This document shows positions 35,801-46,436 of a stretch of DNA of 64,000 nucleotides, piece after piece; position 1 is the first letter of the stretch; the number at the start of each line of letters is the position of its first letter. Both the position numbers and the translations under genes were made by a program. The notes below the pieces were generated by a model. The model was not told where the DNA came from, did not search any database, and saw only the letters and a list, made by a program, of their open reading frames with translations. Source of the stretch: Acephala macrosclerotiorum. Its lineage: Eukaryota > Ascomycota > Leotiomycetes > Helotiales > Mollisiaceae. The stretch lies in assembly GCA_014904845.1 (NCBI GenBank), contig MU119314.1, positions 105,079 through 169,078 on the forward strand, given 5' to 3'.

Positions 35801-38800
35801 AATAATGAACCAGGAACGATCAGATGGAGACCCTTCCCATTTGCCACCATCCTACGACAACTCAATACAGATAGGAATGAGAATATGGGTGTAGAACTAG
35901 TGAAGTCAGCTCTTGGGGGCTGACAAGCAGACTACTCATTGTTGACAACAAACGTGCTGAGATCGGACAAAATGCCTCCTCAATTCTTCAGCTTGGATAT
36001 ATGAATTGACAGCAGTGCAGCACACATTTTCTTGACAACTCCCCTCTGAATCAGATTCATCCTCGAGATTCACGCTATCTATCGCGAATGAGCTTTTCCA
36101 TGTTTAGCGAAAGCCTGAGTTGAGCAACAAGTAAAGCCAGCCGCGCTCACCGAAGTTCTCCAGAAAGAGATGGGAAGGGTGAGGATCTTTGGAAGTTGTT
36201 TGACGACCTCAGGGTCGCTTGTGCAACAGTTTTTATATCCCTTCCTGAGCGTGAAGAGAGAGATATGAGTCATCTGCTGTGCTTTCCTTCGAGGCTCTCG
36301 GTATTCACTAAAACCTTCAGCTTCATCCCTAGCCGTATCATCGTGTCTCTTCTCCGCGTTCAAGTCTTGCCTCCTCTTTCTCTTAGGCTGCTATCGTGGC
36401 ATTCTGGCTCGTCGTAGCAAGCGCAACCGTGTCGTGATGTCCTTCGCTCATTCCTTTCCTAGCAAGACATTCCTCAGTAGCTTACCCGAGCAGTGCTCTC
36501 TGGCTCCAGGGCTCCGATTCTGGTCACGATGATATATCCACCTCTTTAGGGCAAGACCTAGTAGTGAAGGGCTCATTCACTTGCAAGACACACCTTCTCG
36601 GTCTTCCTGGAGTCAACTTAAAACAGCTCTCATGACTTTTAAATACTATAAATAGTCGTCAGGATCCACCGGGACCACCACGAACGCAAAGGCATCTGCG
36701 ATGGCCCAACTCAACAGGAATCTGGGGGCCGAGGAGCCAAGCATTGGAATCATGCAGCAAGAGGAAATGTGTGTCAAGAACTTAGGCATGCGCAAGGAAG
36801 TTGCGATGTCATCCATGGAGAGACGTGACAGGTTTTCCAAGATCTAGAAGAAGTACCCTCTCATTTCTCCTGCTTGGGGGAATGGCTTGACAGCACATGG
36901 ATTATTGACAACAAACACCCTCGTTCGGATGGCATGTCCTCCTCGAGAAGTTGAAGCTAACCTCCTCCATATTTTGCTGAACACCCGAGCTCAATAAGCT
37001 ATGTAATATTACAATTCTCTCGCGTATCTTTGGCCGTGGCTACAAAGATCCCGCTCTCGAAAGTTCTTCCTTGGTCAACTCTGCTCTCCACTCAAGTGAA
37101 GTCTTTCAATCTTGTTTCCACCCTTCATCCCCGCATTCACTGGCCGACTAGATATAACCGTATCCTCAATACAGGCTTCCAACTCGCTCTAGACTAGATA
37201 GCTCAGCGTCGCTCTTTCAAACTGCAACCTGTACCATTCAGAATTGGGTAGCGAGGCAGATTTGACGTCTCGGCGAAGGACGGCTAATAGCAGCCAAGAC
37301 ATAGTGACAGATAGCTGTCTGCCTGTATCAGTATATAGTGGTTAGAGTTGAACTAAAGATACTTATGAATTTGCAATGGAACATGTGCTGAAGTCAGTGA
37401 ACATCTCGCCCCCACCGAGCTCCGTTCAGTTGAGATATCCCTCCCAGGATGAGGATATAGATGTTATCAACATCAATCCCTCTCCTTATTTCACACTGGC
37501 CACTAAAGCATGTAGAACCTCCACAAGATCTGTCTCAAGAATCCTCTTTCATCAGATTCACTCGCAGTGTTGGATTAGACTTGCACTGTCCCTGGTATCG
37601 TAGGACAATGGGTTCCGCTTGCGCAACAAGTATTTTGCTGGAGAACAGGGAAGGAGATTACAAGCGAATGCCTAGTAATATCTCTTGATTCGAGGCAACG
37701 TGAGCCTCAACTGGGCTTTGCCGTCGAGCCCACTTGCAAGCCTAGGTTCGACCTACAATGTCCTAGATATTGTGGGATATTAGAGTTCGCCTACGTCCTA
37801 GCAATTAGTCGAAGGAACATGACGGACATTGGATACCAATAGCTCGAAGTATCATTGACTTCGAGGCACTTTCCCGTGGAATTTTTCATTTCCGGGCCTG
37901 ACTGGAAACTCGTTTCCTAAGTCAAAACCACACAACTTCTCATCGTCTTCTTTCACGGAATACGAAAACATATGAGACTGGTGCCCGCCTACGTCTTCAA
38001 AGAAATTCTTCAAATTTCCAACTCGAAAGCTTGCAACAAGCTCGGGTTGTTCCTTGCTGATTGAAAAGGGGATTGCTAAGCGAGGGTGGCGAGGTAGTGC
38101 GGGGTGTTTTTTTACTCGAAATCGAAACTACGAACAGATGTTATCGTTCGGCCTCTTACGAATGCCGGGCAACTCTTGTTTACTAGGCGATAAAAGTGTA
38201 TAAGGTTGGACAAAAGCCAGAGAAAGTTGGAAAATGCAAGTGCCGTGCTTCTGCGGTATTTTGTAAGTCAAAAAAAAAAAGATTAAAATGAAAAGCTAGT
38301 AACGAGAACCAGGGAAGAAAGCGCAGGAGCCAAGAATAGAAAACCGAGAACCTGGAAGTTATTTAATAGTATTAGTTTGCAAAGTATAGAATGCTCAAGC
38401 AATATATAAATAGAAATTTCGAAATAGAAATTTTAAAAATAGAAAAAGCATACTTGAAATGAGAACAAGGGAACGGGAAGCTGGAAAAGAGAATCGAGAT
38501 GTGGGGGAGGAATTTCCGAGCGGTCTCACTCGAGAATCACCTCCAAAAGCCCCAATGTCCGACCTGGGCAGAGTACTTTTGACTATCAAAAGTCCTGGAA
38601 CAGTATGGAGCAATGGCAGAATTACCCCGCAGTTAGACATACGTCTTCCGACTGCTGGGTTATTGGCCTTCATACTAGCAGGTGGACGAAGCGTTAGCAC
38701 TCAGATTTGTTACCCCTTTCGACGAACATTCCAACATCTCTCACACTCGTGTCAATATTTGCATCCAGTAAGGCTGCAAGATGTATATATTTGATATGTT

Positions 38801-38803
38801 CCA
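32873..38803. other. Gene-poor region of about 5.9 kb
   Basis: The first few hundred bases are the EF-1alpha promoter and leader; TGTGCAG near 33000 on the minus strand suggests a leader intron. Beyond that I see no supported gene. The longest frames (158 and 163 codons near 34966-35753) overlap in different frames and have no family resemblance. Short repeated words tie parts together: CTATAAATAG at about 35745 and 36647, and TTGACAACAAAC at about 35942 and 36905, each pair ~900-960 bp apart. This hints at an old duplication of a roughly 1 kb unit. Confidence 0.5.
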
Positions 38804-39914
38804 CTAATCGACATCTGGTACTGGTAAATGGTTTAAAAGCTTGACCTTTCGTCCCAAAGCCTTCAGTGCCTTCAACGCATTTTCGTCCCGTAGTCTTTCC
38901 GTCTCTTTCTCGTCAACGAGCACGAAGTCATGCTTTAAGAACTTCGTTCCTTCTTCGACTCCGTATTTCTTCGATGTTTCGGCATCGACGGTTGTGAAGT
39001 CGACAATCAGAGATTGCTTGACACCGAAGACTGCGTCGGAGGTTTCGTAGGGGTCGTTGCGGATGTACAGAGCACTGTAATGTAGGTCAGCATTTCGTCT
39101 TGTAAAATTAAGAGAACAAGGTAGAAGAGAGAACCCACGTAATCAAATGATCCCACCCCGCCTTCTCAAACATAAAATGCATATGTGCTGGCCTCCAGGG
39201 ATGTCTCTTCAACAACTTCAACAATTGCCCCACTGGTCCATCATGTGGAATGGGATACGGCACTGGTACAATAGCATTGAACCAGAACACCCCATCCTTG
39301 TCACTTCTCATCACACATCTGCCATCCGGTCCATCCCTCTCTGCATGCTGCACATCATAATGTCCCGTACTATCCGTCTCCCAAATATCGATTTTGACAC
39401 CTTCAATTGGATTCCCCTTGACGTCTTTGATGGTGCAGACTACGAGGCAAGGTTCTCCTTCGGGATCGTGGGACATGCTGTCTCCATGTTTCATGTCTTC
39501 CGCTTCGAGGGTGTGGAAGGGGCCGAGGACTGAACCTTCTGTGCTCGCGGGAGGTTTGGGGTGATCGATTGCGTCGACGAGGAGAGAGAGGCCGAGGACA
39601 TCGGAGAGGAGAATAAACTCCTGGCAGACTTGTTAGTATACTTCCTGTGGAATTGGCAGGTTAAGGGGGCATACATGTCGCACGTCGCTGCTGATCTGAC
39701 CAACCCTCACAAGGAAGTTCAGAGCTGCCATCCATTCGTTCGTGCTCAATCTCGTTTCGCGCGCGAAGTCATGGAGATGCGTGACCAAGCGTTCCATCAC
39801 ATAGGTGACGCGTTGGTCGGAGGATTGGGAATTGATGAGGATAGTGTTTTCGGTAATGTTGTCTATTGTTAGGTCCTTCATTGGTGGAACGTTGATGGTG
39901 CCAGGTTCTGCCAT
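38804..39914 (-). CDS. Intradiol ring-cleavage dioxygenase (hydroxyquinol/catechol 1,2-dioxygenase type)
   Basis: Three exons (39914-39675, 39620-39139, 39074-38804), introns of 54 bp (TACTAACA present) and 64 bp; 330 residues. An N-terminal helical dimerisation domain (TYVMERLVTHLHDFARETRLS, N-terminal ~80-100 residues) precedes the catalytic beta-domain with EGSVLGPFH and KIDIWETD. The likely Fe(III) ligands are two Tyr (in TGHYDVQ and VPYPIPHDGP) and two His (RPAHMHF). RPAHMHF is typical of the hydroxyquinol/catechol subgroup. The enzyme opens an aromatic diol between the hydroxyls to give a (maleyl)acetate or muconate, in aromatic degradation. No signal peptide, so intracellular. No other pathway gene is adjacent. 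Confidence 0.92.
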
Positions 39915-41445
39915 GATGGACGTTTGAAGTGGAGTTGATACTCAAGGAGATTTGGAAGATATAGAGTAGAGATGAGAGAAGAAGAGAGATAAGTGAAGTG
40001 GGAGAAAATAGAAAGAGGTCAAGCTATGTGGGAGTGGGGCTTGAAGGACAGTGAACTCTCTATATCGTGTCTGGCTTGCGTTCAAGCTACAGTAAGATCA
40101 GTTGAACGGCAAAGTAAGCCGATATATCGTGTGATACTGGCAAGACTGTGTGCTGGTGTTAAAAGACTGGCAGATAATGTTTGTAATGGATTGGAAATCT
40201 TTTGAAGTTTAGTTGTCGGCTCCTGGTCCGGCATCAGATTGCGGGGAAGCTTTTGACGACCCCGCCTAAAGGAAAAGAGTAGAGCCGGGTCACGTGGAGA
40301 ATTCAACTTCTACATTCCTGAATAAAGGGTCGTATAATATACGGAGAGGGCAAAAATTGAATTTTGAAGGGAATGCTGTGCAGTTCAAAAGAAGTTGGGT
40401 TGTTGAGACTATCTGAGAAGCTGGACAGGGGTGTTGAGCAGTCACTCATGCCTCGCATCACTTCAAATCTTCGACCATCTCACTGACAACAAACTCAACC
40501 TCAAGCCAAATTCAGGTCTATCTAAGTATACACACAATTCAGCTGCCATGTCCTCCGGGAAAGTCCAAAGAATCGAAGCGAATTGCAGACTCATTTGAGG
40601 CGATGACACTAGCTACGACATCGGTGTTGAACGCGACCGTCGTGATACGCGTCCATTCGATTCTGACGATGATACGAACTACATGGGCTTGATTAAAAGA
40701 CTTTAGGAGAGAACTTGGACCGCCATTAACTATGGTTGGGGTGCGTGACTCGAGAAAGGATGCTCGGAGAGAGCTAGAGAGAATGACAAGAGGCATCGCT
40801 GAGAAGGTACCTCCGTTGAGGGAACGCATTGGCGGGATCATGAGAGCGACCATGCTTTCCAAGATCTCATCACTAAGGCATGCAGGAAGAGGAATCGAGC
40901 AGAGGCTAGGTCTCTGCTGTTGGGTTAGGACGGGCGGAATACTGGCGGAAAACCCAAATTCTCCAACGCGTCGAGCCACGTTTTCCCTCTCGCGATTGTT
41001 CTCCATTTGAGGATTGCGCCTACGGTTCGATTGTTGAATGTCCGACTTCGCCCTCTCCCAACAAGTCAAGTGATCTTCTGCCAGCCTCAAAATGCCCCTA
41101 ACTACGCCAAAATGCCCTTTTGCGACACCGAGAGGGGCAATCATGAAGTATGCGCTCACGCATCCCGCCCATTGGTCTCGGAACTCTTTTTCGCTCTTTT
41201 TCGTTTCTTGTTCCCTCTTGTATCAATGTGGCTGAATGTTGGCACCCCAAAGTCTGTTTGATTTGCGATGTCTCAATACTACGGCGCCTGCCTATTTCCT
41301 CGAGGCTATGCATTTGAATTGATTGTGACATGGCTTGCGCTTTAAAACCTTGAGGGATATTGATGACTATTATCTCAAGGGTGAAGCTCCCACGATCATC
41401 CTTCCATATCTCTGCCTTTGTGCGAACGCATGGGGTGGCTTCAAG
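39915..41445. other. Intergenic region with one uncertain ORF
   Basis: A 206-codon frame at 40539-41159 on the minus strand is the only sizeable one. It has no recognisable domain and uneven composition; I give it about 0.2 as a gene. The remainder is promoter sequence for the dioxygenase and for the TPR/ankyrin gene. Confidence 0.4.
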
Positions 41446-44014
41446 ATGGAACCGATCACGACGGCCATGACGGCTGGGTCTGTCATCCATGCTGTGTACC
41501 AACTGACAAAATCAATCTATACTTTCGTTTCGGCTGCAGCCTCGGCCGATCAAGCAATACAATCCATGTTGAGAGAGCTCAAAAACCTCAGAGAGTCGAC
41601 TCGCTCGATCGAAACCTGTCTGGAGAATCCATTACTGCACAAACACTTAGAGGGAGCGGAAAAGATTCACAGAGATGAGTTATTCTCTTCCGTCGATGGC
41701 TCTCTTCGAAGCGCCCAGAGTACACTGGAGAGGTTCCAGCAGACCCTCGACTCCATTAGAGGAGAACAATCTTCTCTCAACCCACTGCGCCAACCGCTGA
41801 TCATATTAGGGTTGAATTTTAATGCACAAGAAATTATGGTTTATCGCGCGCAGATCACAGCACATATACATGCCTTGACGATGGGGATGCAGTCGATGAC
41901 AGTGTGGGTATAAGTCTATACTAGGCATTCTTTGTCGATGCTTACTTGCTCATAGTTACGCCACCATCCAAGCTCCCAACGTTGTTATCAGCAAACTTGA
42001 ACCGAAGTTGAATATCCTCATCGAAATGGTCGCTGATCTAAGTTCCGAATCTCTCCAACAGACTAACACTACAATCCCAGAAGTTGAAAGGGCTCGCATA
42101 GAAGAGACGACAAACAAGTTGAGAGTGGCTTCGCAGCAAGTGATCTCCTCTGCTCAAAGCGTCACTAGTCGTGGATCAGCGTCCGGAAGCAGCACAAGTG
42201 GGCAGCGATTATTGAGTGCCCAGTATGGCCCAGTATCTGATTGGAATTCAGAGGCAGCTCGTGAGACACGGCGAGAATCCGGATTGGCCATACCAGAAGA
42301 TTTCGATGACGAGATGGACTCCGAGGAAGAGACCGCGGCCGAGTTCTTTGACTCTGTGTTGAGAGAAGGCAATCGTCGCTTGCATGAAGGAAATACCGAG
42401 GATGCAGTCAGCTGCTATCGAAAAGCGTTGGAAGCGGCCGAGAAGTCGAGACTGCGAGTTCAGCCGAACGCTCAATACAACGACGCATGTTTGAAGCTGG
42501 CACAGATTCATCGTCAGCAGAAGAAGTTTGACGATGCCAAAGCGGTTCTTTCAGACATGCTAGCTAAGTATGCTTCAGTGCCGCCGGACTTGGCACAGCA
42601 GATTGTTGATGCATGGTATCGCCTTGCCGAGATTCACCTGGAATTAAAAGAGCTGAAAGAGGCTGAAGAGTATTGTACCAAAGCAATGAAAGCGCGAAGA
42701 CGATTCGACAAAAGCAGTGACGCCTATCGAGATTCAGTCGTGCTTCTAGCGGCGATCTTTGATGAGAAGGGAGACAAAGTCACAGCGATGGGTTTCAGAG
42801 GGATGATTCCTTCGGCAATGCGTCCTCCGACTCCGCCTCAAACACCTCAAACTCTCGCCCTACGTCGAGATCGAAGACAACGAGAATCTTTGTCAACTTC
42901 GACGACATCTACAGACAATAATTCTCTTCTAAGGCCCAGACCTCGATCGGTTTGGAAAAGTGTAGATACGAGTCTTGAAGACATTCATCTTGCTCGAGAT
43001 AATCCTCTAGTCAGCCGATATGCGACAAGTACACGACATGGTCCTTTTGAGTGGACTGTACCCTCTTTGGCGGATGGAGACGTTAAGACCCTTCCTCAGA
43101 TTTTGGAGTCGAATGCACCGCGTGTCATATACATGGCCCTGGAAGCTCTTAACGCTGATCTGTTCACTCGACCAAGGACATCCATTCGAAGTAAGAAGTT
43201 CGATCCGCATGTCGTACTTCGCAAGAGCATCTACTCTGGTCATGTTGAGGTTGCATGGCTCCTTCTCTACAAGCTGAACCATGTCAAGGCCGAATGGGAA
43301 AAGCGAAACCGCCGTTTCTGGAGTTCGAAACGCCCCGACTTTCCCGAGCGTATCAACAAGAATTATGTCAGTGAGGGCGGACTGACGTTTCTCGAAGATG
43401 CTTGCATCAGCACGACGACAGGCCGAGCGAAACATGATATGGTGGACTTACTTCTCCACTACGGTGTCCATGTCAATCCAAGCAAATATCAATTCGTGCC
43501 TCTGGTTCAAGCAACTTTGGATGGTGATCACGACTTGGTCGAGATCCTACTTGCACATAAAGCTGATCCCGATGCGCGACTCAGGAACAAGGACGGCTCC
43601 ACCGAGCGCACTGAAGGTGGGAAAACCATCATCAGTGACACAGTTCTGATCAAGGCTACCGAACGAAACTTGTCCAAAGTCGTCGACGCCCTCTTATACC
43701 ACAATGCGCAAGTCGACCTCGCCTCCAGCAGAGGAACAGCTTTGTGTGTCGCAGCAGAGAAGGGCTACCTCGATATCGTCAAGACGTTGTTGGAGTACGA
43801 TGCAGATGTAAATGCGATTCGACCTGTCCAGAATACAATACCTCTCTGTTTGGCTGCGAAGAATGGTCATACTGCTGTTGTTAGAGCGTTGCTCAATCGT
43901 GGGGCAAATATCAAGCATGAGGTTAGGCCAGGTTATACGGCTATTGTTTATGCGATTGAGCAGAGGCATCATGCGATTCGGGAGATGCTGAGGGAGAAGG
44001 GTGGGGAGGAGTAG
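41446..44014 (+). CDS. Fungal N-domain, TPR and ankyrin-repeat protein (NLR-like)
   Basis: Two exons, 41446-41903 and 41956-44014, with a 52 bp intron whose donor is GTGGGT (the only one keeping frame); 838 residues. Residues 1-~150 are a helical domain (GSVIHAVYQLTKSIYTFVSAA..., MLRELKNLRES) like the N-terminal domains of fungal STAND/NLR proteins. A Ser-rich linker and acidic patch follow. Residues ~300-430 have TPR-type pairs (YNDACLKLAQIHRQQKKFDDA; WYRLAEIHLELKELKEAEEY). From about 540 come ankyrin repeats (DLVEILLAHKADPDAR; YLDIVKTLLEYDADVNAI; HTAVVRALLNRGANI). There is no NACHT or NB-ARC nucleotide-binding site between them. Such proteins are studied in fungal self/non-self recognition; that role is inference here. 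Confidence 0.85.
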
Positions 44015-44604
44015 TCTCCTGAAGTTCCAAGAGTGTGCCTTCAAGTTCCTAATATTCACTGGTTTTTACTCTTATATTTCGACATTCTCTAACTGTTGGT
44101 TCATTTAAAAGGGCGTAGAAAGGAGAATGACATCCTGGATTGGAGAAGGGTTGCTGTTTCTCCTATTGAGCGTCATTCTTCGATACCCATTTGCAGATGT
44201 ATAATGAATTATGAAGGAAAGATCGGTGGTGTTCTCAACATATATGGATCTCCACATTTGAAACTATTCAATCTTATTAAATTTCTCTTTCAACGATTCT
44301 TCAAGCGTCCATAAGGATCAAGGTTATCAGTCCCAAACCCACATCAAACCTCAAATCTCAAATCCCACACACGAATAACAATGTCCAACAAGAAAATGCT
44401 TCACCTAACCCCTCCACAGCCCTACCAAGACCTCAAATCGAGACCCATCACATGTTCGCCTATTCCCGCACATAGATTTCATCCCAAAACCACCAAAAAA
44501 CCAACCCTCTTCACAGTTTTCCCCTCTCATCCCATTAGCATTTCCACCTTCTCTCCCCTCAAAGGCAAAAAAGAATGTCGTGCAAGAAAATCCAACAGGG
44601 GAAT
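44015..44604. other. Intergenic region, no gene seen
   Basis: 3' flank of the TPR/ankyrin gene and downstream flank of the tRNA gene. Short frames only. Confidence 0.5.
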
Positions 44605-44676
44605 TGAACCACACCCGATTTGAACGGATAACCTTTCGATCTGGAGTCGAACGCGCTACCGTTGCGCCAGCGGTCC
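44605..44676 (-). tRNA. tRNA-Trp (anticodon CCA)
   Basis: The minus strand folds completely: acceptor GGACCGC with GTGGTTC (two G-U pairs), D-arm GCGC-AACGGTA-GCGC, anticodon stem TTCGA/TCGAA with loop CTCCAGA, variable AGGTT, T-arm ATCCG-TTCAAAT-CGGGT, discriminator A. No intron. A TTTT tract about 15 bases downstream can stop RNA polymerase III. Confidence 0.93.
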
Positions 44677-45203
44677 TGAGGGGTTTTCATTGGCTGATGG
44701 AGAGACTTCTGTTCTTATTTGCATCTATAATAGTGTGTTAGAAGAGAAGGGTATGGAAGTGGGAAGCGAGGACTAACGGGGAGAGGTGAAAAAGGCGGAG
44801 GAATGATAGGGTCACGTGTGGGTGGGGGCGGAAGGGAAGGGCGTAGCGAGGTGCAGAGTGTCATCTATTGGTTTACTTTGTAAAAGTGAAATGTGAGCTA
44901 CGATCTATAGCTTTCTCTCTCTGTCTCGAAAATAAAAGATGTTGGTGCAAAATGTACCTAGGTCATCACGAATCATTGCAACTTCCCGACTTCCAAGAAT
45001 CTGCTCACTTCCCTTGATCTTCTTTGAAGATCTTGAAGTCGAAAATCGAAGAGAAGAAGTAAAACCCCGCGGATGTTATATAACGTACATTTCACCAGCT
45101 AGAAATAAGGCGGGTGTCACAACCCAATGACTTGAAATTGGAACAAAACGTATGAAACATCTCGTTATTCCTCCCCGCTGTCAAAATTTGACGATTTTGA
45201 ACT
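44677..45203. other. Intergenic region
   Basis: Upstream flank of tRNA-Trp; contains a CACGTG at about 44815. No gene seen. Confidence 0.5.
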
Positions 45204-45660
45204 CTACAGCTCATCCCCAGCCTGGTCTTCTGTCTCATTGAACACATGAATGGCTTCTCCTTGAAGCCTCTTTCGGATTCTCACTAGTTCTTTCGCTCTG
45301 TCAAAAGAAGAGCTACTATGTAGCGGCGTGTGTAGCCTAGAAGGATCGACTTTCTCGCGCTGTATTCCGGACTAAGGACATACTGGTTGTTCTTCGAAGT
45401 GCGTCGAAGATTTGATCTTCACTTGCTCGTGTAGCGCTCTACCAGAAGCCATTGAACGATATTGGGAGAAGGTCCGCTGCTTCGACAGCACTTAATGGTT
45501 TGCCTTCCCTGCTACTCGTGACTTTGGCACCAACTCGCACTAAGTATTTCGCAACGGAGAAGCGTCCGAATGTACATGCGGCAAGTAGTGGAGTTCCGTA
45601 TAAACCTCGATCGAGTTCCAGATCTGCGCCAGCACCAAGAGGGTAATCTCTTTATCCATA
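45204..45660 (-). pseudogene. 3' fragment of an ankyrin-repeat gene
   Basis: The minus strand reads GTPLLAACTFGRFSVAKYLV then RVGAKV, an ankyrin repeat, followed after a frame change by IVQWLLVERYTS and after a second one by EDQIFDALRR. Then an intron-like GTATGT and an exon ending in TEDQAGDEL and a stop at 45204-45206. Two frame changes within about 60 bp and no 5' part mark it as a remnant. Upstream it runs into AT-rich sequence at 45690-45810. Confidence 0.6.
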
Positions 45661-45689
45661 TCCGGCTGTTAATTGGGATCCCGTAATTA

Positions 45690-45810
45690 GATGGTATTAG
45701 AAAAAAAGTATATTAAAACATAGTTCGATATTAAAATAAAACTATACGTTTAATCGAGTATTGGTTTATATAAATAATTTAAATTAATTTAAATTTTAAA
45801 GTAGACACTT
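45690..45810. repeat. Short AT-rich, RIP-like remnant
   Basis: Long A/T runs with most of the remaining C and G in CG pairs (TTCGATA, TACGTTTAATCGAG), like the larger element to the right. Confidence 0.5.
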
Positions 45811-46001
45811 CCTCCTTTCACATCCTCATCCTGCCTTTGGTAAACTCATGACTCGCATCGCCTTCTTGCCTTCTTTTGTATACCGAAGAGCACCACTCGG
45901 CTTCCAGATACTGCCCATGGTTGGGCACGTCTCAGCCTTGCTCAACGTCGAATAGCTGGCTTCCTTATACCTGCAGATCTGCGTCTTTGGCGTTAGGGAC
46001 C

Positions 46002-46301
46002 ATGGCGAGCTGGGATGGACTGTTCGATGACTCGAGTGAGCAGGACTTCAGTGGAACATCTTCTATGGCTGGCACTAGCTCCAATCTCTTCTCAAATAAC
46101 CTGTCCTACCAACTAGGAGGACAAAGCAATACCGTAGCAAGTCATTCATCCGGTATTAACCAGAGATTGCAATCTGCGACCCACACTTCTAGCACATCTA
46201 CAAAGTCAATAAGAAGCGATGGATCCGTCTGGAGTCGTCCGCACATGGTTCAGCCCCACGGGCGCCCGCAGATAACGCTGCTTGGGCATCTGCTCTAATT
46301 G
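46002..46301 (+). pseudogene. 5' part of a gene split by the Copia element
   Basis: The ATG at 46002 opens MASWDGLFDDSSEQDF..., Ser-rich. The frame shifts once near 46215 (then LESSAHGSAPRAP...). The trace meets the retrotransposon at the AATTG at 46297-46301. The 3' part resumes at 51052. The family is one of large uncharacterised fungal proteins beginning M(A)SWD-LF; assignment is by impression only. Confidence 0.6.
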
Positions 46302-46436
46302 TGTTAGACTTTCGAGTGGTTTTAGTGCTGAGTAAGCACTGCAATGGATATAATGTCCCCGCACTTAGCTAGATCTTACTACTTTAATCAATCAATCAGA
46401 CCATTAAATCCATCGAATATATTACTTAAATTGACA
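46302..46436 (+). repeat. 5' LTR of the Copia element
   Basis: 135 bp, TG...CA ends. Differs from the 3' LTR at about 17 positions, all transitions. Confidence 0.9.

Noticed and set aside
40539..41159. 206-codon minus-strand frame as a gene
   Set aside because: No family resemblance, no splice evidence, competing plus-strand frame; left as uncertain.
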